A stretch of DNA of 64,000 nt from Bufo bufo (lineage: Eukaryota; Chordata; Amphibia; Anura; Bufonidae). The stretch covers positions 744,497,146 to 744,561,145 of the forward strand of contig NC_053389.1 of NCBI RefSeq assembly GCF_905171765.1. The letters are read 5' to 3'. The position numbers were made by a program, and so were the translations under genes. A model generated the notes under the pieces. The model ran no database searches and was not told the origin of the DNA. It saw only the letters and a program-made list of their open reading frames with translations. Positions 30,587 through 41,210 of the stretch are shown here, piece after piece; within the stretch, counting starts at the first letter, position 1; each line of letters begins with the position of its first letter.

Positions 30587-31555
30587 TGTCCCACTACGTA
30601 AAGGTGGGCACTACTAAAGGTCAATTGGGTCATGTTGTTTCCCACCTCCTGTGGGAGATTGCTTATGGTATTTTGTATTGTATGACTGCATATTTCCCTG
30701 TTATTTCCTGTGTACCAGGCCTGCTAGGGGTGTAGTTTCTCCTCCTGAGCTGTAGAGGGAGCTAGGGAACCCCCTAGTATATATAGTTAGGCCCAGACAG
30801 GAAAGGGGAGTTCTAGTCTAGTCCAGGAGGCTAAGCAGTTCAGTCTAGCCTGCCTGAAGTCCTAAGTAAGTGAAGCTCAGAGAGGAGAAAATCCTCCTGA
30901 GTTATCCTGCACCCTGCAGAGTACAGAACAGTGCTAATCCTATACAGCCAAGTGGAAAGCTGAGGGGCAGAAGTTTATTGTCAGCAAGAGAATTGATACC
31001 AGAGGAGGTTTCCCTATCCAAGGATAAAGCCAGCTATTAGGGATACGGGCCTTGGAGTAAGCCAGACAGGATTCTGCAGAAAGTACAGCCTGATCTGTGA
31101 GTTTAATTCCCCCTGAGTTATCTTGCTAGGATTCTACCTGCCACCTGGGTAAAGCCTGCCTGCTACAAAATATTCTTCATATGGAACTGTTTGGAGTTTG
31201 TACATAGTTTGAACTGTTCAGTAAAGAAGAATTTTAGTTCACTGCAATCGTGTGTACCTCCATTATTCCTCCTAACAATCGGTGTGCCACCATTACCGGC
31301 ACTGGCGTCACGAACTGTAAGGGATCTTTCCACAGGCATGCTAAACCTTCAACACCCAGGGCGCCTCACCTACCACCCGGCCTGGTCCCCATATTTAGAG
31401 AGTGCCCCAGAGGATCTACGTGCCAGCCTCTTCATTACTGACTGTACGCCTGCCCAGGGTATACTACAAACTGTGAGTACTAAAAGTAACCCTCGGTCTG
31501 TTAATTGACCCCTGTGACCTCACACTCGCTCACCCTGAAGGACTGGCGTACTGCA
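30587..31555 (+). repeat. Gypsy 3' LTR, 969 bp
   Basis: It begins TGTCCCACTACGTAAAGG after a purine-rich GCAGCGGGGTATGAGG and ends GGACTGGCGTACTGCA. It contains CTAGTATATATAG near 30775. It carries two blocks absent from the 5' LTR (about 30823-30900 and 31266-31400). Confidence 0.94.
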
Positions 31556-31772
31556 CTTTCACTTTATGCTATTTATATGGGGGTCCCTCTTCAAACACTG
31601 GAGCATGAAGATCAGCTCGTTTACCTTCTGAACCTGTGAACACGCGCTCCTTTGTGCTCGCGTTTACAGGAAATCTCGCGTCTCGCGAGATGACGCGCCG
31701 ATGCGTCTAGGAGAAACAAACCGCCCGCCCGCAGGACGCATCCCTGCGTTAGGCGGTCGGGAGAAAGTTAAA
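31556..31772 (-). mobile_element. Stub of the piggyBac-like TTAA element
   Basis: 31625-31768 is the inverted counterpart of the left end of the element at 14929: GCAGGACGCATCCCTGCGTT and GGCGGTCGGGAG match there. It ends at TTAA (31769-31772) with a mutated terminus. The other end is missing, replaced by the Gypsy element. Confidence 0.8.
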
Positions 31773-31779
31773 TTCAAGT

Positions 31780-32425
31780 TTAATATATACAGCTTTCATA
31801 TTCTGTTAGCAAAAAAAGACTTTTTTGTCAATCTACAACATCTGTATTAGTCAGTGTGCAATTTTAGGTAGAAATACACCTATCATTTTCTGGGGTTTGA
31901 AAAAAACACTCTTTTGACAAAAAACACTATTTTCAGGCCTTGCAGCATCAGCACGTGTGAAATTACAGGCTTATATACTGCTGTCAAATTCAGTTTTTAA
32001 ACAAACACTCATTTGGGCACAAAAAATTTAGTTGGCAGCCTTTGATGCAGATGTCATTGTGAGATACACCCTTAATACATTTGGGTTACATTCAGAGATT
32101 TTAAATACCGCACCAATATTGAATTCAGGCCTACACTGGTTCAGGCCCTGTGAGATACCCCCTCTACATACAGTGGTTTGAATAAGGCATTTGAAATAGA
32201 GCCTTTTTGTGCAAAGATATATTTACTGCAGGCCTACAGAGGTTCAGGCCCTCTGAAATACTACCTCTACATATAGGGGTTTAAATTAGAAATTTGAAAT
32301 ACAGCCATTTAGGCCAAAAAATCTTTTATTGAGGCCTAGGCTGGTTCAGGCCGTGTGAGATACACCCTTTACATACTGTCGTTCTATTCTACTATTAATT
32401 AAACACCCATTTAGGGCAAGATACT
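31780..32425. repeat. Leader with short degenerate repeats
   Basis: CAGGCCTACACTGGTTCAGG, CAGGCCTACAGAGGTTCAGG and GAGGCCTAGGCTGGTTCAGG recur at about 100-bp spacing, each followed by a TGAGATAC or TGAAATAC word and CATAC/CATATA. It is the presumed 5' untranslated region of the hAT element. Confidence 0.7.
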
Positions 32426-32429
32426 AAAT

Positions 32430-35400
32430 ATGAGGAGAGCGTCAAATAAGGGATGTGGCCCAGGTCGTGGTGCTGCTGGTGGAGCTGCTGTTGCAGGGAG
32501 AGGACGTGGTCGATCTGTGCCAGCTACACGCACAAGTGAAACCCCTTCCTCAGGTGCGAGTAGGCGACAAAACCTACAGCGGTATTTGGTCGAGCCTAAT
32601 GCTGCTCTACGAATGGTGAGGCCTGAACATGTACAGGCGATAGTAGATTGGGTTGCTGACAGTGGATCCAGTTCCTTCACATTGTCTCCCACCCAGTCTC
32701 CTGCTGAAAGACCACAATTGGCACCTGCAGCCGATGTCCATTAGTCTTTCACCTCACCCCCTTGCAAATCAGCCAAGCAGTCTGAGCCCCAAGTCATGCA
32801 GCAGTCTCTTCTTCTTTTTGATGACTCTGTTAGCAGGGTTTCCCAGGGCCATCCACCTAGCCCTGCCCCAGAAGTGGAAGAGATTGAGTGCACCGATGCC
32901 CAACCACTTAACTTTCAAGATGAGTACATGGGAGGAACATCGCAGCACGTCTCAGATGATTACAAAACACAGGTGCCAACTGCTGGGGCTTTCGAAAGTG
33001 TGCAGACCGACAAGGAAGGCAGGGGTGAAGACTGGCTGAAAGATGATGTGGAGGACGATGAGGTCCTCGATCCCACATGGAATTAAGGTCATGCGAGTGA
33101 CCTATGTAGTTCGGAGGAAGAGGCGGTGGTCGCACAGAGCCACTAGCACAGCAGGAGAGGGAGCAGGGTGCAAAAGCAGAACGGCCGTCCTCTAGACAGT
33201 ACGCCTCCTACTGCCCACTGCAGCAAGGGTCCGAGCACACCAAAGCCTGCTCCAAGGAGTTCCCTGGCATGGCAGTTCTTCAGACAATGTGCTGACAACA
33301 AGACACGAGTGGTTTGCACGCTGTGCAATCAGAGCATAAACGTTCTCAACCTGAGCACAACCTGCATGACCAGGCATTTAAGTGCAAAGCACGAGCTGCA
33401 GTGGAGTAGACACCTCAAAAACCAAGAAAGGTCTCTGGCTCCTGCTTCCTCTACTGCTGCAGTCGCAGCCTCTTCATCCACCTCTGGAGTGACAGTGCCA
33501 CCTGGCACCCCGCAAACAGAGGATCTGCCAGCAACACCAACACCTGGATCACCAAGCATCTCCACAATGTCCCACGCAAGCGTTCAGCTCTACATATCCC
33601 AAACGCTGGAGAGGAAGAAGAAGTACCCCCCTACCCACCCGCGATCCCTAGCCCTGAATGTCAACATTTCGAAATAACTGGCATTTGAAATGCTGTCATT
33701 CCATCTGGTGGAGACGGATAGTTTTAAAGGCCTTATGGCGGTGGCTGTCCCACAGTACGTCGTGCCCAGCCGCCACTACTTTTCAAGGCGAGCCATCCCT
33801 TCCCTGCACAACCAAGTAGGGGACAAAATCAGGTGTGCACTGCGCAACGCCATCTGTGGCAAGGTGCACCTGACTACGGATACGTGGACCAGTAAGCACG
33901 GTCAGGGTCGTTATATCTCCATAACAGCACACTGGGTAAATGCAGTGGCGGCTGGGCCTGAGGCAGATAGCAGTTTGGAGCATGTCCTTCCACCACGAGG
34001 ATTGCAGGGCACTTCAGTTTGCCTCCTGTTGCTTCCGACTCAGCTTCCTCATCCTCTACCAGCTCCTCATCCGGTCAGCGTAACACCTTCACCACCAACT
34101 TCAGCACAGCCAGGGGTAAACGACAGCAGGCAGTTTTAAAACTTATCTGTTTGGGGGACAAACCACACACCGCGCAGGAGCTGTGGACGGGCCTTGAAAA
34201 ACAGACCGATGAGTGGTTTGTGCAAGTCAGCCTCAAGCCCGGCCTGGTGGTGTGCGATAATGGGCAAAATCTCGTAGCAGCTCTGGGACTAGCCGGTTTG
34301 ACGCACATCCCTTGCCTGGTGCATGTGCTGGATTTGGTAGTGCAGAGATTCCTTAAAAATTACCTCGACATGTCAGAGTTGCTGCATAAAGTGTGGGCCG
34401 TCTGTGCGCACTTTCGGCGTTCTCACCATGCTGCTGCTTGCCTGTCATATGCAACGTGCCCACAAGGTGGAACTCCACCTTGCACATGCTGGCCAGATTG
34501 TGCGAGCAGCAGCAGGCGATAGTGGAGTTTGAGCTGCAGCACGCACGGGTGAATTGCTCGGCGGAACAGCACCACTTCACCAGCAATGACTGGGCCTCCA
34601 TGCGAGACCTGTGTTCCTTCTTGCGCTGTTTGGAGTACTCCACCAACATGGCCAGTGCCGATAACGCCGTTCTCAGCGTTACTATCCCACTTCTATGCCT
34701 CCTTGAAAAAACGCTCCTGGTGATGATGGAAGAGGATGTGGCACAGGAGGAGGAGGAGGAGGAAGAGGGATCCTTTCGTAGGGTTTCCGGCCAGTCATTC
34801 CCAAGTGGCTCTGAGGGTGGGTTCCTGCACCCACAAACCCAAGGTACACAATTGTCCAGTGCACAGTTCTGGAGGATGAGGAGGTGGAGGATGAGGAGGA
34901 GGAGATGGAGGAGGAGGAACCATGTTCACAGCAGGGTGGCACCCAGACCAGCTCATGGCCATCACTGGTGCGTGAACGGGGGGATACAGAGGACACAGAC
35001 GATACACCTCCCACAGAGGACAGCTTTTCGTTGCCTCTGGGCAGCCTGGCACACATGAGCGATTACATGCTGCAGTGTCTCCGCAACGACCGCCGAGTTG
35101 CCCACATTCTAACTTGTGCTGATTACTGGGTGGCCACGCTGCTGGATCCCCGTTACAAGGACAACGTACCATCCTTAATTCCCTCACTGGAACGTGATCG
35201 TAAGATGCGCGAGTACAAGCGCATGCTGGTAGACGCGCTGCTGGTGGCATTCCCACCTGACAGCGGGGGCACAGTGGAAGCACAAGGCGAAGGCAGAGGA
35301 CGAGGAAGAGGTCACCAATGCAGCTGGTGCACCGCCAGCACCTCAGAAGGCAGGGTTAGCATGGCCGACATGTGGAAAAGCTTTGTCAGCACGCCACAAC

Positions 35401-35666
35401 AACCAGCACCACCAGCTGATATGGAACGTCTTAGCAGGAGGCAGCATTTCACCAACATGATGGAGCAGTATCTGTGCACACGCCTACACGTACTGAATGA
35501 CGGGTCTGCCCCCTTCAACTTCTGGGTCTCCAAATTGGGCACATGGCCTGAGCTTGCCCTTTGCGCCTTGGAGGTGCTGGCCTGCCCTGCAGCCAGTGTA
35601 TTGTCCGAACGTGTGTTTAGCATGACTGAAGGGTTATATTTCCCAATGTTTTGGGGTGTACCCTAA
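32430..35666 (+). pseudogene. BED-finger hAT transposase, multiply broken
   Basis: The reading starts near 32430 (MRRASNKGCGPGRGAAGGAA) and stays mostly in one frame to about 34010, with stops at 32742, 33084 and 33675. A BED zinc finger is at about 33255-33395 (LAWQFFRQCADNKTRVVC, then CNQS, then H-x-x-x-x-H in TRHLSAKH). The catalytic DTWTS motif follows (about 33876). The frame then moves at about 34010 and again near 34440 and 34880. Later landmarks are VVCDNGQNLV (about 34248), an acidic Glu/Asp run, ATLLDPRYKDN (about 35131-35163) and the dimerisation block WPELALCALEVLACPAASVL with SERVFS near 35600. All hAT parts are present in order, so this was a full-length autonomous copy. It is now dead. 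Confidence 0.92.
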
Positions 35667-36112
35667 TTAAAAAATAAAAAAAATATGTAAAACCAAAAAG
35701 CAGTGTAGGCTACTTCCTCCTCCTCCACCGCCACTTCCACCTACACCGCCACATCCACCGCCTCCTCAACCTCCTTCTCCATATGGACCTGGTCCTCCTA
35801 GATCAAGATTATTCATTTTTATTTTTACGTATTTTATGTTATTTTAAGTCATTTCCCTATCCACATTTGTTTGCAGAGCACTTGCCATGCTCTTAACCAC
35901 ATTTTGACGCCATTTGAAGCCCTCTAGCCCTTTCCATTACATTTTTACAGCCATTTTAGTGCTCAAAAGTTCGGGTCCCCATTGACTTCAATGGGGTTCG
36001 GGTTTGGGTTCAGGGTGAAGTTCAGTTCAAGTTCGGGTCCCGAACTCGAACTTTTTTCCAAAGTTCGGCCGAACCCGTCGAACCCGAACATCCAGTTGTC
36101 CGCTCAACTCTA

Positions 36113-36858
36113 GTCATTGTCCATCTGCACTGTGAAGCACCGTCCAATGAGTTCTGAAGCATTTGGCTGAATATGAGCAGATAATATTGCCCGAAACACT
36201 TCAGAATTCATCCTGCTGCTTTTGTCAGCAGTCACATCATCAATAAATACAAGAGAACCAGTTCCTATGGCAGCCATACATGCCCACGCCATGACACTAC
36301 CATCACCATGCTTCACTGATGAGGTGGTATGCTTAGGATCATGAGCAGTTCTTTTCCTTCTCCATACTCTTCTCTTCCTATCACTCTGGTACAAGTTGAT
36401 CTTGGTTTCATCTGTCCATAGGATGTTGTTCCAGAGCTGTGAAGGCTTTTTTAGATGTCATTTGACAAATCTGGCCTTCCTGTTTTTGAGGCTCACCAAT
36501 GGTTTACATCTTGTGGTGAACCCTCTGTATTCACTCTGGTAAAGTCTTCTCTTGTTTGTTGACTTTAACACATACACCTACCTCCTGGAGAGTGTTCTTG
36601 ATCTGGCCAACTGTTGTGAAAGGTGTTTTCTTCACCAGGGAAAGAATCCTTCGGTCATCCACCACAGTTGTTTTCCGTGGTCTTCCGGGTCTTTTGGTGT
36701 TGCTGAGCTCATCGGTGCGTTCCTTCTTTTTAAGAATGTTCCAAACAGTTGTTTTGGCCATGACTAATGTTTTTGCTATCTCTCTGATGGGTTTGTTTTG
36801 TTTTTTTCAGCCTAATGATGGCTTGCTTCACTGATAGTGACAGCTCTTTGGATCTCAT
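36113..36858 (-). pseudogene. Tc1-type transposase, N-terminal two thirds
   Basis: The start is at about 36858 (MRSKELSLSVKQAIIRLKK). A frameshift in an A-rich stretch moves reading to MAKTTVWNILKKKERTDELS and the RPGRPRKTT linker between the two DNA-binding subdomains. A second shift between about 36440 and 36530 leads to the catalytic core: Asp in ILWTDETKINLY, GDGSVMAWACMAA, and Asp in the final VQMDND at 36113. The coding sequence is cut there by the hAT terminus. The matching C-terminal third lies at 37615-37880, on the other side. Confidence 0.92.
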
Positions 36859-37216
36859 CTTGAGAGTTGACAGCAAAAGATTTCAAATGCAAATAGCACA
36901 CTTGAAATGAACTTTGGACCTTTTATCTGCTCATTGTAATTGGGATAATGAGGGAATAACACACACCTGGCCATGGAACAGCTGAGAAGCCAATTGTCCT
37001 ATTACTTTTGGTCCCTTAACAAGTGGGAGGCACATATGCAAACAGTTGTAATTCTTACACCGTTCACCTGATTTGGATGTAAATACCCTCAAATTAAAGC
37101 TGACGGTCTGCCGTTAAAGCACATCTTGTTTGTTTAATTTCAAATCCATTGTGGTGGTGTATAGAGCCAAAAATGTTACAATTGTGTAGATGTCCCAATA
37201 TTTATGGACCTGACTG
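36113..37216 (-). mobile_element. Tc1 element, right half
   Basis: The right end TGTCCCAATATTTATGGACC then TGACTG (to 37216) is followed by TA (37217-37218). The left half is missing: at 36113 the sequence joins the hAT terminus inside the transposase gene. Coding is on the minus strand. It belongs to the same family as 37362-37880. Confidence 0.92.
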
Positions 37217-37218
37217 TA

Positions 37219-37359
37219 TATCGCACCCATCAATCAGTGTTTTTGGGCAACAGGTATATTACACGCGTTGCAAATAGTTGTTCGAATAACTCTTGTCCCT
37301 CTATATACCTGCGGTATCGCATCAGAACCGCACACAACTGCTGCACAATGCAAATGAAC
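37219..37359. other. Spacer between the two Tc1 halves
   Basis: The 141 bases are bounded by TA on both sides. They contain GCAACAGGTATATTACACGC and CTCTATATACCTGCGGTATC. I suspect a hAT-type leader sequence, since it resembles repeats I associate with frog hAT elements. I cannot confirm this here. Confidence 0.4.
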
Positions 37360-37361
37360 TA

Positions 37362-37880
37362 CAGTCAGGTCCATAAATATTGGGACATTGACACAATTCT
37401 AAAATTTTTGGCTCTATACACCACCACAATGGATTTAAAATGAAACAAACAAGATGTGCTTTAACTGCAGACTGTCAGCTTTAATTTGAGGGTATTTACA
37501 TCCAAATCAGGTGAACAGTGTAGGAATTACAACAGTTTGCATATGTGCCTCCCACTTGTTAAGGGTCCAAAAGTAATGAGACATAATAATAATCATAAAT
37601 CAAACTTTCACTTTTTAATACTTGGTTGCAAATACTTTGCAGTCAATTACAGCCTGAAGTCTGGAATGCATAAACATCACCAGACGCTGGGTTTCATCCC
37701 TGGTGATGCTCTGCCAGGCCTCTACTGCAACTGTCTTCAGTTTCTACTTGTTCTTGGGGCATTTTCCCTTCAGTTTTGTCTTCAGCAGGTGAAATGCATG
37801 CTCAATCGGATTCAGGTCAGGTGATTGACTTGGCCATTGTATAACATTCCACTTCTTTCCCTTAAAAAACTCTTTGGTTG
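37362..37880 (-). mobile_element. Tc1 element, left half
   Basis: TA (37360-37361) is followed by CAGTCAGGTCCATAAATATT, the complement of the right end at 37216. The sequence runs through the transposase C-terminus and breaks off near 37875-37880, where a hAT-type terminus follows. The coding strand is minus, as in the right half. Confidence 0.9.
37615..37880 (-). pseudogene. Tc1-type transposase, C-terminal third
   Basis: It reads from the break near 37880: TKEFFKGKKWNVIQWPSQSP, then DLNPIEHAFHLLKTKLKGK with the third catalytic residue. A TAG stop follows CPKNK, and the rest is VEAWQSITRDETQRLVMFM and SRLQAVIDCKVFATKY, ending at 37615. It begins only a few codons after the point where the right half (36113) ends, so together the halves nearly make one protein. 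Confidence 0.92.
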
Positions 37881-37968
37881 CATATGTTCACATGTTCGGC
37901 GAATCATGAACGAGCAAAGTTCGCCCGAAACGACCGCCGGGTGAACCGCATGGCCATCTCTATTTATA
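37881..37968. mobile_element. hAT-type terminus
   Basis: The end GCATGGCCATCTCTA (read inward TAGAGATGGCCATGC) is preceded by AACGAGCAAAGTTCGCCCG. The terminus matches the style of the element at 44493-45250 (TAGAGATGTCGCGAAC). Its left partner is not identified. Confidence 0.7.
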
Positions 37969-38299
37969 CACTATATACATAAATATAATATTAGGACAAA
38001 CATAAGTATATACTGTATATGTAGTTTGGTCTCCAGCATACCTAAACCAGCCTTCTAAAGCTGCTGAAAGGCAAACCTGCATAATTATGCAGTGTAGAGA
38101 GGAATTATCACCGCGTAACAGTGCAGAATACCTATTCAGCTGTATGTTACTAGATATATGCTACATTTGGTACTATGGCTGGGTTGTTATGAAATCTATT
38201 TTGTGCTATTAGTAACTAGGACATTCCTTCCAACATTCACTGTGTAAACAAAACTTATTATTAAACTAAAGTGAGGAAAATTGGCTTCTACCTCACAGG
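37969..38299. other. Unassigned AT-rich sequence
   Basis: Neither open frame nor known repeat is visible in these 330 bases. Confidence 0.4.
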
Positions 38300-38400
38300 T
38301 TTTTTTTTGCCTTCCTCTGGATCAACTTGCAGGATGACAGGCCGAACTGGATGGACAAATGTCTTTTTTCGGCCTTATATACTATGTTACTATTCAAACT
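38300..38400 (+). repeat. 3'-end fragment of a retroelement-like frog repeat
   Basis: TTTTTGCCTTCCTCTGGATC, GCCGAACTGGATGGACAAAT and a CCTTATATACTATGTTACTAT end are words I associate with the 3' tail of one dispersed frog repeat. From memory, the fragment at 41858-42140 is the adjoining upstream part of the same family. Confidence 0.5.
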
Positions 38401-38576
38401 AAACAGAGCCCCCACTCATAAACTTCATGGCTCACATGCATTAGCATCAGAGGGGGGAGAGGGAGGGGGAAAAGACATGGTTGCAACCTTCGAGAACAGT
38501 GCACTAATTTTCTAGTTTTTTTTTTTTTGGGGGGGTGGGGGGGGGGAATCTGGGTTTAGTGGCCCTTAAAGACACT
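38401..38576. other. Sequence with a homopolymer run
   Basis: It contains a T run followed by a G run at about 38514-38547. Nothing else is recognised. Confidence 0.4.
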
Positions 38577-38868
38577 ATGGGGGAGATTTATCATCTTCCT
38601 TGTGCCAGAAAAGTGGCTTTAAAAAGTCACAGGCTGTTAGTTTGTGACTTTCTAACTGTGACTCTTTGAAAAAAAAGTTGCAAGTGCTGCTGTTTGAGCC
38701 ACCCTCGCTACTTTTCCGAAAGAGGGCATGACAAGGGCGGATAGATTTCTGTTTAGGTGCGCGGACTGCAGGAGGATGCACCTACATTATGACTAAGTCT
38801 CCACCTTACCATAAATGAGGCACATCCTCTGGCACAGAAAGCGTCTGTCTTGATAAAGCTCTCTCTAT
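38577..38868. mobile_element. MITE with GGGGGAGATTTATCA end
   Basis: The left end TATGGGGGAGATTTATCATC matches the complement of CTTGATAAAGCTCTCTCTATG on the right, with mismatches. The interior has AAAGTCACAGGCTGTTAG and AACTGTGACTCTTTG, partly self-complementary. No clear TSD is seen. Confidence 0.6.
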
Positions 38869-39734
38869 GTGCTAGTTGGGAGACAGCAGGAAAGTAGGGA
38901 TGGGGCTGTCCAGCAGCTCAATAGCTCTGTGCATGGAAAAATAAAAAAGTTATGGCTCTGGGAAAACACAGAAAAAAAATAAAAACTCAAAAAAAACCAC
39001 GAAAAGTCCTCTGGCACTCAAGGGGTTAAACAACACAATACCAACAAATGCTATATTAGTAAGTGCAATATAGTCATCTTATGTACACATTGGTCAACGG
39101 TGGCCAGAAAGTGGTCAACCCCTTTAAGCCACAATGAACACTCAAAAGGCGATGCTGGTTTTTCTACTATAAGCTCAAAGCCAATATCAAGAGAAGTAGA
39201 GAGGCAAAGTAATGCAATTCTTACGGAATGAAATAACAAAGCAGAAAATCACATTTTCCTGACATTTGTGCACTGTCTGCTGCACAAGGAAATTTGGGTA
39301 ATAAGCTTATGAGTGCAGCGTTGTGATGCGTAAATAGAAGCAATCTCATACAGCCAAAATTCAACACATTTACTACTGAACACTAATTATTTACTTTTTA
39401 GGAGCTATTCCTTATCGAAATATATTAGTATATCATAAATAGCAATAAGAGAGTCGAATAAATGCTGCAATTTCCAACTGCACTAGCCCTGAAGTTGTCA
39501 AGTCTTCTTTCTTCAAGTGCCATTTTGCTGAAACACTGTCATAGCAGCCATCTTCTGCCAAGTTCATTTAGCTTACATATAGAAGTTGTTTTTCAGTTTT
39601 TTCCAATAGCCATCAGACAGAAGTTTGAGGGCCTAAAATTACATTTTTATACAGTATATTTTATTGATTACATCATTACATTGTTATGGGACAAAAATGC
39701 TTTATTTGCTCTTGAAAATAGACCAAAAAGCTTA
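38869..39734. other. Repeat-poor island
   Basis: Apart from a short CACTCAAGGGGTTAAACAAC repeat-like word there are no element ends. The part at about 39240-39480 is AT-rich and looks unique. It could hold conserved non-coding DNA; the sequence itself does not prove it. Confidence 0.35.
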
Positions 39735-40130
39735 TTAAAAGGGTTATCCATTGAATAAGGTAATGTAAAAAAAATGAACATCAGACATCATATAACATGG
39801 ATCCAGAGATCTCCTCACTCATTATTCCAAAAGTTCTGCTAGATTTATTTAAAACTGTCTGCTAAGTGGCATATCCTTTCTCAGAGGGCATGTCCTCAGT
39901 GCTGCAGCTGGTGGCATTTGAAGGATGAAATGGAGCATGTGCTTCCATCTCAGTGAGCAGGGCAGATAAATTAGAAAAAGAGCAAACAGCAGGTGGCGCT
40001 ATACAGATAGATTTTGTTGAATTGCTCAGTAGCTATAATACATTTTTAATTACATGTAATTACAAAAGTATTTAGATCCAGATGCTGATTTGAAAACTGT
40101 AGAATATTTTTCGTGGGACAACCCCTTTAA
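39735..40130. mobile_element. TTAA-bounded MITE, copy A
   Basis: TTAA at 39735-39738 and 40127-40130 bracket inner ends AAGGGTTATCC and GGGACAACCCCT. The core includes ATGGATCCAGAGATCTCC and CAGCAGGTGGCGCTATACAG, shared with copies B (50939) and C (54643). TTAA target duplication suggests a piggyBac-mobilised MITE. Confidence 0.88.
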
Positions 40131-40570
40131 AAGAAACCTGTCATCAGTTTCATGCTGCCCGAATTGAAATCCTAATCAGATCACCAATGCAGAGAACTGT
40201 ATCTTACAGTGAAACAATGCAGCGTTTCAGAGAAAACATTTTGAAACTGAGTCGGTCACCAAAAAACTGTGTAGATCAAGTTCACACCACCTATAAGTTG
40301 GCATAGTTTTACTCCAAAAATTTGCCAAATATGTTTTTTGGAACACTGGCGCGCATTTAGCCCTTGCCCCTTTTATGGCCATACTCCTTTCTCATGAACT
40401 CACAGCTTCAATGGCTTGTCAGGCACTTAGAAAAGTATGAAAAACAGTTGGTAAATGTAGTGCAAAGCTTTCAAGGCAGTTTTTTGGTGCAAAATGTCCC
40501 CCCAAGACCGACACATTTTTAATAGTAAATCTGCCCCATTGTTTTTATATAGGAGCTAGGAAACTTTGTT
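40131..40570. other. Repeat-derived sequence, unclassified
   Basis: AAACCTGTCATCAGTTTCAT at the start resembles the AACCTGTCA end of a foldback family common in frogs. The rest, with CAAGTTCACACCACCTATAAG, has no visible partner. Confidence 0.4.
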
Positions 40571-40745
40571 GGGAGATTTATCTTAACTGGCCTAAAGGAA
40601 AACTGGCTGATTTGACCACATCAACCAATTAGATTCAACTTTTCATTTTCCCAAAGAGCTCTGAAAAATGAAAGGTAGAATCTTATTGGTTGCTATGTGC
40701 AACTGAGCCTGTTTTCCTTTACACCAGTTTTTATAAAGTATCCCC
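40571..40745. mobile_element. Foldback MITE with GGGAGATTTATC end
   Basis: The arms pair: CCTAAAGGAAAACTGGCTGA and TGAGCCTGTTTTCCTTTACA, and CAACCAATTAGATTCAACTTT and AGGTAGAATCTTATTGGTTG. The right end reads TTTATAAAGTATCCCCC. This is a well-known short foldback in frog DNA, from memory. Confidence 0.85.
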
Positions 40746-41009
40746 CGTATGTTTGCATAGGTTCCCATGACTCCCTCGGGCTTGGTATCACCTGTTCATC
40801 CATAGACCAGGAGTAGTAATGGGAGCTCAGTCCTCATTTCTTGAGCTCTTCCAGTTGGCTCTTGATCAACCTAATCATTACCTCTCCACAACATGGGTGG
40901 AGTTGAGAGCCTGTCCTTTCCACCCCCAACTCTAGCAAAACAGGCCCTTTTCCACATTTTGATAAAAACCTAAGCACAACTTTGCTCTCCAGATTGCTCA
41001 CTGGTTGAC

Positions 41010-41210
41010 ACAACCTCATGCACACGATCGTCTCCATTTTACAGCCTGCACATTGCCGCATCCAGCCCTCAATAGGATACGTCCGTGTTACAGACAAGAA
41101 TAGGACATGTTCTACTTTTTTGCAGCTCCATTGAAATGAATGGGTCTGCATCCAACCTCCAAAATTGTGGCTTGGATGTGGACCCAAACTACGGTTGTAT
41201 GGATGAGGCC
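41010..41210. mobile_element. Harbinger-like MITE (GGCCTCAT end)
   Basis: ACCTCATGCACACGATCGTC on the left pairs with TACGGTTGTATGGATGAGGCC on the right, followed by TTA. The interior holds AAGAATAGGACATGTTCTAC, shared with 15540 and 46865. Confidence 0.75.

Larger units (their letters stand above)
23714..31555 (+). mobile_element. Second Ty3/Gypsy retrotransposon, nearly complete but broken
   Basis: LTRs lie at 23714-24477 and 30587-31555. Between them are a primer-site-like TGGCGTCATGAACAGGAT (24483), a gag remnant, a CCHC knuckle, protease, RT-RNase H and integrase. No chromodomain is seen. Several frameshifts and stops interrupt the reading. Bases outside the LTRs do not match (TGTAG against CTTTC), so there is no target duplication, and the left flank is a hAT gene while the right flank is a piggyBac-like stub. 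It is not related closely to the element at 8162-11300. Confidence 0.93.
31770..36112 (+). mobile_element. hAT element with BED-type transposase, left end missing
   Basis: The right terminus CGCTCAACTCTA ends at 36112, like the tail at 1-203. The 8 bases outside are gtcattgt, and their left copy is not found. 31780-32400 is AT-rich leader with repeating GGTTCAGGCC...TACA words, and the transposase remnant fills 32430-35666. The copy is inserted in, or fused to, a Tc1 transposase at 36113. Confidence 0.85.

Noticed and set aside
34884..35666. A 260-codon frame that might be a domesticated ZBED-like host gene
   Set aside because: Its upstream half is broken by several stops and shifts, the element has a hAT terminus at 36112, and similar dead copies are in the window. 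It looks like a decayed transposase.
38514..38547. T run followed by G run as a terminator or processed-transcript tail
   Set aside because: There is no transcript-like sequence in front of it and no target duplication. It is probably a simple homopolymer tract.
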